Origin: Prevotella falsenii DSM 22864 = JCM 15124
GTDB lineage: Bacteria; Bacteroidota; Bacteroidia; Bacteroidales; Bacteroidaceae
Direction of reading: 5' to 3'
Assembly: GCF_000613945.1 (NCBI RefSeq)
Contig: NZ_BAJY01000025.1
Coordinates: 1 to 37,313, forward strand
Length of the DNA stretch: 37,313 bases
Shown: positions 23,543-32,610 of the stretch, one piece after another
Layout of the letters: the number at the start of each line of letters is the position of its first letter
Position numbering within the stretch: the stretch's first letter is position 1
Notes under the pieces: model-generated
Seen by the model: only the letters and a program-made list of their open reading frames with translations
Database searches by the model: none
What the model was told of the DNA's origin: nothing
Program-made: the position numbers and the translations under genes

Positions 23543-26500
23543 CTATTTGTCACTGATAATACATTTAGCAAGGTGATTTTCTATTACCTCGTGCGCCAAT
23601 AGAGGGCTATCGGTCAAATAAGATAGAAATATCATATCACTTTTATCTGTAATATTCCAAAGTGCAGAAGTATTGAATGTTCCGACTTTGATTCCCGCAT
23701 TGAGCTTATATTGTATTGTTGATGGTAGCTTCCTACAAAATTCTTCGTATAGCGATTCCAAGGTGTTTTTATCTTCAACATTTATTTCATCAAATGGGAA
23801 AGAAAAAGATGTTATGTCTTTCCCTGTTACATCAAAATCATCTCCGTATGTCAACCATTTTGAGATATATAATTTTCCACAACAAAGGAGTTGAATATAA
23901 TTGTAATATTGAGGTAGAAATTTTAAGGTACCTAATTTCGTTTGAGGAGTTGTATTACCTTCAGAATCGAAAGCATTTGGTTTGATATTTGAAATTGAAA
24001 GAAAATTATATCCAACCTTTTTATAATATAAACTATTGCCATTCAGACTATCTTCTAATGTTGCTATATTATTTCCTCTCTTATTTTCATAGATAGATTG
24101 AATAATCTCTGAATCAAGCATAGGTATCACTCCACTATAAACAAAATAATTATACTTTATCGTAGTGGAAAAAAGAAAAGCTCTTTGCTCACTAAACCAG
24201 CGATGTAAGCAAGATGTATATTTTTCGTTACCTGTTGAAGAAAGTAAGTAAATACAATTTCTTACTCGAACATCACCTGAGAATAATCCCGAAGGTATTC
24301 GGCTATAAAAAGAGTACCATACCGAACCATGAAAGTTATTTAATAAATTACGAACTTCAGCAAAATTTCTACTAAAAGCAAGATTATGCATTACAATAAA
24401 TCCATGCGTTCCAAATGGGGATAGAAGCTGTAAAATACGCTTGATAACATATCCATATAAATCGCTACACTTAAAAGTATCATTAGCCAAATAATTTATT
24501 TTGTTCTTAGAAACATACGGCGGATTTCCAATAATCACGTCAAATCCACCGTTTCCATTGATGATTTCATAGAACTCTGCGAGCCAATGGAAGGGTTGGT
24601 GTGAGGCGAGCCACGATGTATAATCTATTTTAGCATCAACAGCTCCGTACATCTGACGGTTGAGCAGGTCGTTGAGAGCTGTAAGGCGGACTTTCAGTTC
24701 GTGCTTGGCACGTTTGAAAGCAGCCATGTCTTCGGCTTGCGACAGTTGTATGGTTTTGAATACCTCGTAGGTGCGTGCCACCTTATCCATTTCATCGCTC
24801 ACTTTGTTGCGAAACTCCTCAGCCGTGAAAAGGTCGGAAAAAGCAATGCCTGTTTCCAATTCCTTCTGTGTGGCATAACCCACAAGGGTGTTGCCACAGC
24901 GAATATTGAAGTCGATGTCGGGCAATGGGTCGAGTCCTAAATTCGGGTTGCGCTTATCCACTTCCACCACGGCTACCATCTTCAGGAACAATCGCAGCTT
25001 GGCTATTTCGGTAGCCTCTACCATTATATCTACACCATAAAGGTTGCGGAGGATGATGCTCTTATAGATGAAATATTGAATATTAGAACGATACTTGTTT
25101 TCTATTTCCTGTAATTGATTGGTGAAAAGATGCGGATTCTTTTCGTTGAACTCCTGCATACGGTTGATGCAAACCTCGTAGAGAGGCTCGAGAATGTTGA
25201 GTGCAGCAAAGAGGAAAGCACCCGAACCGCAGGTGGGGTCGAGAATGGTTACACGCTGCAGGGCTGCATAGAAATATCCCACAAACAGATGGTCGGGCGT
25301 GTGGGCAAGATAGTCGTAAACAAACTGACGTATGTCGAGATTATAGGTAATGAAATCGTTGATGGCGGTAACTTCTCCTTTTTCTATCTTTGCTTTGATG
25401 CTGCGATAGCGTTCGAGTCGCTCGATGGTCTCTCGCCATATTTCGGTGGGCAGTGCTAATGGCTCGAGCGTGCGTTCGTTCCAATGGCTGCGTCGCTCCA
25501 AGAGGTTAGGTTTCGTGGTGTCGATGCCTACGGCTATTTCGTCGGGAATAGGCTCATTACAACCTTTCTTCATGGCATCGAAGATGTAGCGGTCGCCACT
25601 CTCACGCAGGAACTGCCACAAATGGCTGTCGGCACGGAACAGTTTTTCGTCTTTCCTTTTCACAGCGTCCATCAGGTAAGGCACGATGGTGTTACGCCCA
25701 ATATATTCCGTAATATCTTCTTTGGTGTAATAAGCTCCCATTTGTGCGCGATCGTTGATATATTGTTCAAAGATATAACCCAGCACATCGGGATTGATAT
25801 CGCGCCCCGTTGCCGTCATACGGTCGTCAAGATGCCAATGCCATTTGTCGAAGAAGTCGAACAGACTCACAAACGCCTCATCGGCAATGTCGAGTCTGGC
25901 GTATTCTTGTTCTATCTGATGCACATCGAACATTCCGCCATTGAGATAAGGAATGCGCCCATAGACAGCTTCAAACTCCGTGTTGTGCTGCGGTGCGTTG
26001 AGTCCATCGTGGAACAGGCTGACAAGAAACCCTTTATAAAATTTATTGAAAAACCTGTCTTCACCTTCGTTCTGCTGTGTCCATTCCAATTTATGGCGCA
26101 GATAATCCACATCACCGTCCAAAAACTCCTTTTTCTGAATGAAGTAGCAGAACATCAATCGGTTGAGCATCACCGATGCATACCACTGTTTGTTTTTATT
26201 GTCCTTGTCGGCTATATGGTCGTCTATCCCCGTGATGAATTGGGCAAAACGTGCGTGTTCCTTTTTAAAGCCGGCATAGAAATCCTTGGTAATTTTCTCC
26301 GAATTGATGAGAAAAGACGACTGTACCTTTTCTATAATGTCGAGAATTGTCGGATTATCTTCGAGCGTGAACGAAAGGCTCTCCATCTTCTCAAACAGAA
26401 ATCCGGCTTTATCGAGTGTATCGTATTCCACCAGCACCACGTCCCGCTTCTCCACCTTCTTCACCGGAGCCACCCAAAGATGGTGCATCGTGCCGGGAAC

Positions 26501-26770
26501 CATGAAGATGCAGATGTAGTTTTCGGCATTCTTCCTCAACTTGGTATCCAATTTTTTGCAAACCGATGCAACAGGAATTTCGTCTGTGCAGCATTGCAAA
26601 ATCTGAAAACCCTTGCGTTCGGCTATCTGTTCTATGCGGAAGGTACGCTCGTCTATCGTATATTCAGGCAATAGCGTTGCTCCCGATGGATTGTTCCATA
26701 ACATTTCGCTTACAAACAATCCCTTGAAATCAGCCTCTGTTATATATTGGTTGAATAGTTTTCTTTTCAT
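23543..26770 (-). CDS. Eco57I/PglX-type adenine-specific DNA methyltransferase
   Basis: A 1075-residue protein. The amino-methyltransferase motif I is LDPTCGSGAFLFAALN at about 510-525, and the catalytic motif IV NPPY lies in FDVIIGNPPYVSKNK near 748-751. This is the Eco57I/type IIG-like family of N6-adenine methylases. The long N-terminal part (1-480) has no recognisable nuclease motif. The part after NPPY should be the target-recognition region; it is very AT-rich (27% G+C at 24121-24180 by hand count against 58% at 25201-25260). The gene starts four bases after the PLD-helicase stop codon, forming an operon. Together they resemble a restriction-modification system. Confidence 0.85.
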   Translation of the reverse strand: MKRKLFNQYITEADFKGLFVSEMLWNNPSGATLLPEYTIDERTFRIEQIAERKGFQILQCCTDEIPVASVCKKLDTKLRKNAENYICIFMVPGTMHHLWVAPVKKVEKRDVVLVEYDTLDKAGFLFEKMESLSFTLEDNPTILDIIEKVQSSFLINSEKITKDFYAGFKKEHARFAQFITGIDDHIADKDNKNKQWYASVMLNRLMFCYFIQKKEFLDGDVDYLRHKLEWTQQNEGEDRFFNKFYKGFLVSLFHDGLNAPQHNTEFEAVYGRIPYLNGGMFDVHQIEQEYARLDIADEAFVSLFDFFDKWHWHLDDRMTATGRDINPDVLGYIFEQYINDRAQMGAYYTKEDITEYIGRNTIVPYLMDAVKRKDEKLFRADSHLWQFLRESGDRYIFDAMKKGCNEPIPDEIAVGIDTTKPNLLERRSHWNERTLEPLALPTEIWRETIERLERYRSIKAKIEKGEVTAINDFITYNLDIRQFVYDYLAHTPDHLFVGYFYAALQRVTILDPTCGSGAFLFAALNILEPLYEVCINRMQEFNEKNPHLFTNQLQEIENKYRSNIQYFIYKSIILRNLYGVDIMVEATEIAKLRLFLKMVAVVEVDKRNPNLGLDPLPDIDFNIRCGNTLVGYATQKELETGIAFSDLFTAEEFRNKVSDEMDKVARTYEVFKTIQLSQAEDMAAFKRAKHELKVRLTALNDLLNRQMYGAVDAKIDYTSWLASHQPFHWLAEFYEIINGNGGFDVIIGNPPYVSKNKINYLANDTFKCSDLYGYVIKRILQLLSPFGTHGFIVMHNLAFSRNFAEVRNLLNNFHGSVWYSFYSRIPSGLFSGDVRVRNCIYLLSSTGNEKYTSCLHRWFSEQRAFLFSTTIKYNYFVYSGVIPMLDSEIIQSIYENKRGNNIATLEDSLNGNSLYYKKVGYNFLSISNIKPNAFDSEGNTTPQTKLGTLKFLPQYYNYIQLLCCGKLYISKWLTYGDDFDVTGKDITSFSFPFDEINVEDKNTLESLYEEFCRKLPSTIQYKLNAGIKVGTFNTSALWNITDKSDMIFLSYLTDSPLLAHEVIENHLAKCIISDK

Positions 26771-26774
26771 AGTC

Positions 26775-29700
26775 TTATGCTTTTAGTCCCATCGAGCAAA
26801 TGATGACAGGGTCTTTATATTTTGTTTTCTCTTCGTCAATCCTGCACAGATTGGCATTCTCGTACATTTCTATTACCGTTTCTATAATGTCATCGTGGCT
26901 ATTGCCCGTGCGTATCATTCTTGCAAGGATAAACTTTGAGTTTTCCAACATTGGATAGTTGTATATCTGGTCGATGACAAGTTTCAGCACATTCTTCTTC
27001 TCCTGCGTATAGAATATATTTAGTGGCCGACTGTAGTAGTGATCCAGCAAATCGTATATCTTTCGCCTATTGCTGAAACGGCTACCCAAACTGCCCACTA
27101 CGTTGGTATTCTCGTTCTTAATTCCCTTGATGGCTTTTTCCACTAACAGCAGATGGTTGTCTTGCGGTGGCAGGCATGGCTCATTTATGGAACAAGCCAT
27201 TGCTTGAAGAATGCGTTTCTGCGATTGGCTTACGATTTCGCCTTGTGCGTCATACCATGTCAGCACATCGAAATCGTTGTAGGTACGGGCGTATGTAATT
27301 ACTCCATCGCCGATACCACTATCAGCTTTCTTCGTGGAATAGGCAATGTTGGGTATCGTGGGTATGATGCGTTTCAGTTCGGGATTGGCATCGGTTGCAT
27401 TCTTCCATATCTGGTAAGCCTGCGAGCCGAGATCCACATCAATGTCTTCGTAGTCGTCTAATCCGCCACTCTTTTCATTATACATATCGCGCAGATTCTG
27501 TTCGTTGCCCTCGAAAAACACTTCGTCGCTTCCTACGATACCCGCATTTTCGTTGATACGTTCGTTGAGCCGCGTACGCAAGTTGATGATTTCCTCCACC
27601 TTGTCGGCAGGGAAGAATGAGTAACAGTAAATCTTTTCGGAACTTTGGTCGATACGATCGACACGTCCCGCTCGCTGAATGAGTCGGATAATCGCCCACG
27701 GCAGGTCGTAGTTGATGATAACATGCGCATCTTGCAAGTTTTGGCCTTCGCTCAGCACATCGGTCGCTATCAACACGCGCAGTTCGTTTTCAGCAGCTAT
27801 ATCAACCTTGTTGCTCAATGGCGAGAAACGCTCTACGATAGCAGTTGGATTAGTCGTGCTACCCGTAACTTTTTCAATCTGTCCAAAGCCTCGTTTCTGA
27901 AGCTGATTAAATATATAGTTGGCAGTGTCAGAGTATTGTGTAAACACTATCACCTTGTCCGTCCGGTGCGTATGTTTCAGCAGGCTTTCCAGTTCGTTTA
28001 GTTTTTGGTCGGTCTGTGGATTCCATTCGCCACACAAATTAATCATTGCAATGAGCTGTTCACAATCATTTTTGAGTTGTTGTTTCAGTGTGCGCTTGAA
28101 ATACTTGGCATCTATCCATTGCACATTGTTCTTACCGATAAGCGAATTGTAATAAGCTTCAGCTTTCTTTTTATAGATTTCCATGTCTTTAGGAATCGTC
28201 AGGTTGTTTTCGCCATCTGTTTCCATCTCTCTTTCATCGCTGTTGTCGGTTGAGTTGTTCATATCTGCATCGTCGGTAAAGTCTTCCGGAAAGGTGTTTT
28301 CGTCGCTAATCGGCAATTGCAGTTTATTGTCGATGGCGTAGATAAATACGGCGTTGCGTAGGATATGGCGGTAGATGGTAAACAGGAACGAATAGCCGCT
28401 ACTGTCGATGCGTTTAAAGAAGGTACTTTTGCAAAATCCCATCATTCTTTTTCCTGCACGCGAAAGATTATCAATGAGATTTTTCTCGTATTTGGAAGCC
28501 GTCTCTGCTTTCTTTTCGTCCAAATAGTGAATGAGTCCGTAGCGTGGCAGTTTCAGACTGTCCATAAAGTTTATCATCTCCTTTGAATAAAGCCTGCTGT
28601 ACTGATCGCCCTCTTCGGTAGGGAATTTAACAGCCTTAGGCACTCGTTCCGGAAAATAAGATTTATGTCCGTCTTTGAACTCCAGATATTTCCGTCCGTT
28701 TTTCGGGTCGGTCTTTGCATAATTATCCTTGATAAAGGTGCGCGTGCGTCGTATCAAAAACAGTTTCATCAGTTCGAGCCAATCTTCCTGACACTCGCTG
28801 CGTTCAAAAGCCTTGATGCTTCGAATGAAGTCTTCGTGTTTCTCTGAAAACTTCCGTTCGCCACCTATTTCTCGAATATACGCCTCCGGGCGAATACCCA
28901 AATCGGTATCATCGTCCACAAAGAGGCGCAACTGACTGCTCAAATCCTTGTATTGCTTGTTGTAAGGTGTGGCTGTCAGCAACAGCACTTTGCAGTCTTG
29001 CTTCTGAATGAGGTCTCTGATGTTGCGATAGCGCGTACCCTGACTGTTGCGCAAGTTGTGGCTTTCATCGACAATAATGAGTTTATAAAAACGCGCATTA
29101 TCTACATCAATGGGTTTTGCCATCGACATAATATCCGCTTTCAAGTCGTACTGCCTTCGGTATTTTGCCCACATATCTTGCAAATTTGCAGGGCAAATAA
29201 TCAGTGTATTGTTGCCAAAAGTGTTTTCGTACATCTTTGCAATGGCACAAGCTGTGATGGTTTTTCCCAATCCCACCACATCGCCTATCATTGCGCCACC
29301 TCGTTTCTCGTTGTTCAGATGTTGTGCTGCTATCTTTACGGCTGTCTGCTGAAAGTCGAAGAGGTCGTTCTTGAACTCATTGGGTATGACAAACCCCTTG
29401 ATGCCCGACCGTGCTTCCTCGCTCAGATGATAGGCCGTTTTCAAGTATATATAATAAGGAGGTATTTCCTTTTCGCCTGCCCAACTATTATCAATGATGT
29501 TGATCAGTTCTTTGGTGATGTCAAGACTGAATTTATCGTCCCAACGGTCGTCAAACCAATGCGATAATTTCTCGGCACTGTCGCTGTCGCCAAATTCGGC
29601 ATTCAGTTCTCCCTGCCTTGTCAGTCCGGAATAGGTAAGGTTGCTGCTGCCCATAATAGCCTGTATCTTGTTGAAATTATCGTCGGGGCGATGAGCAAGA

Positions 29701-30149
29701 TAGAGTTTGGCATGAAGAGGCTCACGAAGATACAATTTCACACACACCTTTCCGTCTTTCATCTGTGCAGAAAGGCGACGGAGCGTAAACTCATCTTGCT
29801 TGGTGGGCATTCCCAACTGAAGTTGTCGCCGAAAGTGGCGTACAATCTCCAATTTGCATTGACTAACATAGTTTGCATCAGGCAAAGGCAATTCTGTATA
29901 AAGTTGTCTTATGAGTTCCTCGGCAGGGCGGTGCATTCCTATCAATAATCTACATTTCCTGAAAATGCGGTTGTCGTTTTCATACACATAATCGCCTGCA
30001 AGCGTATCAACCTGATTTACCACAATATCCCAGCCTCGCAGATTGAAATAGCCTGCGCAGAAATCCACACGCTTTACACCCACGTTGGTTACAATGCCTT
30101 GCAATCCTTCTGCAAACTTTGTTTCTATGTTATCGTATATTCTTGCCAT
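26775..30149 (-). CDS. PLD-type nuclease fused to SNF2-family helicase
   Basis: An 1124-residue protein. The N-terminal phospholipase-D-like nuclease domain shows the HxK motif LHAKLYL at H146/K148 and GSSN at 167-170. A SNF2 ATPase follows, with Walker A GDVVGLGKT (289-297) and the DExx box DESH (361-364). The helicase C-terminal lobe shows VIVFTQYSDTANYIF, IATDVLSEGQNLQ and RLIQRAGRVDRI. A C-terminal extension of about 200 residues follows. PLD-helicases are effector subunits of several defence systems and cleave or clear foreign DNA. It is co-transcribed with the methyltransferase four bases downstream. It is not BrxH or DrmD by obvious order, so I leave it without a symbol. Confidence 0.85.
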   Translation of the reverse strand: MARIYDNIETKFAEGLQGIVTNVGVKRVDFCAGYFNLRGWDIVVNQVDTLAGDYVYENDNRIFRKCRLLIGMHRPAEELIRQLYTELPLPDANYVSQCKLEIVRHFRRQLQLGMPTKQDEFTLRRLSAQMKDGKVCVKLYLREPLHAKLYLAHRPDDNFNKIQAIMGSSNLTYSGLTRQGELNAEFGDSDSAEKLSHWFDDRWDDKFSLDITKELINIIDNSWAGEKEIPPYYIYLKTAYHLSEEARSGIKGFVIPNEFKNDLFDFQQTAVKIAAQHLNNEKRGGAMIGDVVGLGKTITACAIAKMYENTFGNNTLIICPANLQDMWAKYRRQYDLKADIMSMAKPIDVDNARFYKLIIVDESHNLRNSQGTRYRNIRDLIQKQDCKVLLLTATPYNKQYKDLSSQLRLFVDDDTDLGIRPEAYIREIGGERKFSEKHEDFIRSIKAFERSECQEDWLELMKLFLIRRTRTFIKDNYAKTDPKNGRKYLEFKDGHKSYFPERVPKAVKFPTEEGDQYSRLYSKEMINFMDSLKLPRYGLIHYLDEKKAETASKYEKNLIDNLSRAGKRMMGFCKSTFFKRIDSSGYSFLFTIYRHILRNAVFIYAIDNKLQLPISDENTFPEDFTDDADMNNSTDNSDEREMETDGENNLTIPKDMEIYKKKAEAYYNSLIGKNNVQWIDAKYFKRTLKQQLKNDCEQLIAMINLCGEWNPQTDQKLNELESLLKHTHRTDKVIVFTQYSDTANYIFNQLQKRGFGQIEKVTGSTTNPTAIVERFSPLSNKVDIAAENELRVLIATDVLSEGQNLQDAHVIINYDLPWAIIRLIQRAGRVDRIDQSSEKIYCYSFFPADKVEEIINLRTRLNERINENAGIVGSDEVFFEGNEQNLRDMYNEKSGGLDDYEDIDVDLGSQAYQIWKNATDANPELKRIIPTIPNIAYSTKKADSGIGDGVITYARTYNDFDVLTWYDAQGEIVSQSQKRILQAMACSINEPCLPPQDNHLLLVEKAIKGIKNENTNVVGSLGSRFSNRRKIYDLLDHYYSRPLNIFYTQEKKNVLKLVIDQIYNYPMLENSKFILARMIRTGNSHDDIIETVIEMYENANLCRIDEEKTKYKDPVIICSMGLKA

Positions 30150-30213
30150 AATACAATTTCTTTAAAAGAAAGCTACCATTTGTCCATCCACAATAAATCA
30201 TCAACTCTCACTC

Positions 30214-30267
30214 CTAATCTTTCTCGGCGAGTACCACCTTCAGGCGATTGATTTTCTTGCGTTCCAT
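30214..30267 (-). pseudogene. Remnant of the cargo HTH regulator gene
   Basis: From the ATG at 30267 the frame reads MERKKINRLKVVLAEKD and stops at TAG. The intact regulator at 19528-19737 begins MDKDINRIKVVLAEKK. After the stop the similarity ends. The copy lies 64 bases upstream of the PLD-helicase start, the same place relative to the cargo as in the BREX element. The remaining gap 30268-30383 is AT-rich and shows nothing more. Confidence 0.65.
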
Positions 30268-30383
30268 AGTATTGTAACTTGATTACGCCATAAAATTACT
30301 CATTTTTCTCCAAACACATGCTTTTTCAAGCAAAAACGTAATCTTGTTAAATCAAAAAAATGTTTTTCTATTCATTTTTCATT

Positions 30384-30707
30384 TTAAATTTTCAATTCAG
30401 GAAAGCTATTTATTTCCTCTTCTTTCAATTTGTCCACCGCCTGAGCGTATTTCTCGGTGTGCTTCAATCCGCTATGTCCCAATAGGCCGGCAACGGTCTT
30501 GATATTGGCTCCATTATTCAGAATATTCACAGCAAAGCTGTGGCGGGCGCAATGCCAACTGATGTGTTTGTTAGTGCCGGCACGCTTTACCCATCGTTTT
30601 ACCGATTTGCAGCAACTCTCATAAGAAGGCAAGTTGAATATAGATGAATTCAAATCGTCAGGTGCTTCGCCTATCAGTGAAAGTAATCCATCGTTCAGAG
30701 GAATAAC
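30384..30707 (-). pseudogene. 3' remnant of a second tyrosine integrase gene
   Basis: The open part codes the last about 90 residues from MNSSIFNLPSYESC, and similarity extends upstream through VIPLNDGLLSLIGEAPDD to base 30707. It is nearly identical to residues about 245-354 of the intact integrase frame, including HCARHSF, LLGHSGL and TEKYAQAVD. It therefore keeps H-x-x-R, H and the Y nucleophile, but the first catalytic R and the N-terminal domains are gone. The break lies within about 10 bases of the ribD stop codon. Confidence 0.85.
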
Positions 30708-30717
30708 AAAATTTACT

Positions 30718-31719
30718 CTATGAACGCTTGTAAGTAACGATGGTGTTACCGTAAAACTCTTTTTTCACAACATCGATGTTGTGTGGAAGGTGCGGAGCGG
30801 CAACACCATTGTTTATTGTAAAGGGTGCTGTTTCTACACGAATTTCGTCCCACAGTCCTGCATGTATAAACGATTGCAACGTGCGTGCGCCACCTTCTAC
30901 GATGAGAGAACATATTTTCTGCTCGGTTTCGTTATGCCGATTGATGGTTTCTATAAGGTGTTGCAGACTGTTCACGCATAGTGTTCCATCTGCCAAACTA
31001 TCGGTTTTATAGGTTGAAGATATTACGATTTTCAGCGGATTTTTACCGCTCCATTCTCTCACCGTGAGGCGTGGCTGTTCCATTTCCTTGGTATTGCGTC
31101 CCACAAGAATGGCATCGTGCTCGGCACGGAGCTTGTGTACGAGCATTTTCGTAAAGGCATTGGAAATTTGCAACGCTCTCTTTCCGGTGCCATTGTTTTT
31201 CGGATAACCTATGAAACCGTTGGCAGTTTGTGCCCATTTCAGCAAGATGTAAGGTCGGTTTTGTGTATTCCGAACGATAAACTCGCGGTTCAGCATCAGG
31301 CATTCCTGCTCCAAGACACCCACCGTAACGTCTATTCCTGCCTCGCGAATGCGCTTAATGCCCCGTCCCCGCACAGCCAAAAAAGGGTCTACGCAGCCAC
31401 AAACCACTCTGCGAACGCCTTTCTGCACGATTAAATCGGTACAAGGGGGCGTCTTGCCATAATGCGAACAAGGTTCAAGACTAATGTAAATGGTGGCTTC
31501 CCGTAGCAAATGTTCGTCTTCGCTGCGCACCGATTTGAAAGCATTTACCTCAGCATGCGCTTCTCCGCAACATATATGGTAACCCTCTCCGATAATTTTT
31601 CCTTCGCCGCTTACTATCACTGCACCTACCATAGGGTTTGGTTTTGCTTTCAGTTTTCCGTTTCTTGCCAACTGCAGACAACGCCGCATATACATTTCGT
31701 CTATATCCTCTTGCTTCAT
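30718..31719 (-). CDS. ribD: Riboflavin biosynthesis bifunctional deaminase/reductase RibD
   Basis: A 333-residue cytosolic enzyme for two early steps of riboflavin synthesis: deamination of the GTP-cyclohydrolase II product and NADPH reduction of its ribosyl side chain. The deaminase domain (about 8-150) has the zinc site HAEVNAF and EPCSHYGKTPPCTDLI. The reductase domain (about 155-333) has YILLKWAQTANG, AILVGRNT and LIVEGGARTL. Length is normal and the C-terminus looks complete. It is divergent from prmC with only 27 bases between the start codons. The 3' end abuts the integrase remnant, so a rearrangement took place right behind its stop codon. Confidence 0.93.
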   Translation of the reverse strand: MKQEDIDEMYMRRCLQLARNGKLKAKPNPMVGAVIVSGEGKIIGEGYHICCGEAHAEVNAFKSVRSEDEHLLREATIYISLEPCSHYGKTPPCTDLIVQKGVRRVVCGCVDPFLAVRGRGIKRIREAGIDVTVGVLEQECLMLNREFIVRNTQNRPYILLKWAQTANGFIGYPKNNGTGKRALQISNAFTKMLVHKLRAEHDAILVGRNTKEMEQPRLTVREWSGKNPLKIVISSTYKTDSLADGTLCVNSLQHLIETINRHNETEQKICSLIVEGGARTLQSFIHAGLWDEIRVETAPFTINNGVAAPHLPHNIDVVKKEFYGNTIVTYKRS

Positions 31720-31733
31720 TTCTTTTTATTTTT

Positions 31734-31741
31734 TACCTTTG
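31734..31741 (+). promoter_or_regulatory. prmC -7 box within six bases of the start codon
   Basis: TACCTTTG at 31734-31741 matches TAnnTTTG. A CTTG-like upstream box at 31710-31713, inside the first ribD codons, gives a 20-base spacer. Transcription would begin almost at the prmC ATG (31747), implying a very short or no leader. Confidence 0.5.
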
Positions 31742-31746
31742 CAGAC

Positions 31747-32610
31747 ATGTCTACAATATACCAAAATCTGTGCCAACGGCTCATGGAAGTTTATCCGCCA
31801 AGCGAAGCGAAAGCCATCGTCCGTATGCTTTTAGAAGACTATTTCGGGCTGACGCTTGCCGATATTTACACCGACAAAGTTACGCAATTATCGGCAAACG
31901 ATGCCAACGAACTCGAAAAAATAATGCTTCGGTTGGCAAAAGGCGAACCTGTGCAGTATGTTCTCGGCTCGGCTACATTCTGCGGACGGCAGTTTGGCGT
32001 GGCTCCGGGCGTACTCATTCCCCGCCCCGAAACGGAATTGCTCTGCGAATGGATAACTGCTTCGCACGATTGTCCATTCTGCGGCTTAAAGCCACCTGCT
32101 CCTTTGCGCATTTTGGACGTAGGAACGGGCAGCGGTTGCATTGCCATTACACTTTCGTTGAACATGGCAAACACCGTTGTTACGGCTTACGACATTTCGT
32201 CGGACGCTCTTTTTATAGCCCGCGACAACGCTATAAAATTGGGTGCAACGGTTAATTTCCGGCTGAAAGATGCTCTACGGCTTACAGCAACGGAAGAAAC
32301 GTTCGACATCATCGTAAGCAATCCGCCCTATATCTGCGACAGCGAGCGTGCGGAAATGATGCGGAACGTGCTCGACTACGAGCCTTCAACCGCCCTATTC
32401 GTACCCGACGACGACCCGCTGCGCTTCTACCGTGCCATTGCCGAATATGGAACGACTGCCCTTTCGCACGGTGGCGAACTCTATTTTGAAATAAATGCAC
32501 GGTTTGCCGATGAGGTTTCGGCTATGCTAAACGCTTTGGACTATGCGGAAACAGAGGTGCGCAACGACCAATTCGGTAAACAACGATTTGTAAAAGCCAT
32601 ACGCCAATGA
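31747..32610 (+). CDS. prmC: Peptide chain release factor N5-glutamine methyltransferase PrmC
   Basis: A 287-residue protein if read from the ATG at 31747. The open frame extends further 5', but that region lies over ribD and its divergent promoter. PrmC methylates the GGQ glutamine of release factors with SAM. It has an N-terminal helical domain (1-85), the SAM loop LDVGTGSGCIAITLS near 120-134 and the catalytic IVSNPPYI near 190. It overlaps recX by four bases (ATGA 32607-32610), heading the prmC-recX-comF operon. G+C and codon use are those of the host, unlike the islands to the left. Confidence 0.92.
   Translation: MSTIYQNLCQRLMEVYPPSEAKAIVRMLLEDYFGLTLADIYTDKVTQLSANDANELEKIMLRLAKGEPVQYVLGSATFCGRQFGVAPGVLIPRPETELLCEWITASHDCPFCGLKPPAPLRILDVGTGSGCIAITLSLNMANTVVTAYDISSDALFIARDNAIKLGATVNFRLKDALRLTATEETFDIIVSNPPYICDSERAEMMRNVLDYEPSTALFVPDDDPLRFYRAIAEYGTTALSHGGELYFEINARFADEVSAMLNALDYAETEVRNDQFGKQRFVKAIRQ

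Larger units (their letters stand above)
21374..30712. mobile_element. Remnant of a second, related element with restriction-type cargo
   Basis: It begins with the core and about 130 bp that resemble the left end of the first element. It then contains a 5' remnant of the AlbA_2 gene (21592-21688), a DprA-like/rhuM pair, a methyltransferase and a PLD-helicase. It closes with an HTH-regulator remnant (30214-30267) and the 3' part of an integrase gene (30384-30707). These gene types stand in the same order and orientation as in the first element. Transfer genes and the right attachment end are missing, so it is immobile on its own. Confidence 0.65.

Noticed and set aside
25484..26674. A 396-codon open frame on + opposite the methyltransferase
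   Set aside because: It mirrors a GC-richer, well-supported gene on the other strand; the protein has no recognisable domain and no promoter or operon context.
31510..31746. A 79-codon 5' extension of prmC
   Set aside because: It lies antisense over ribD codons and the divergent promoter; the PrmC N-terminus begins at 31747.
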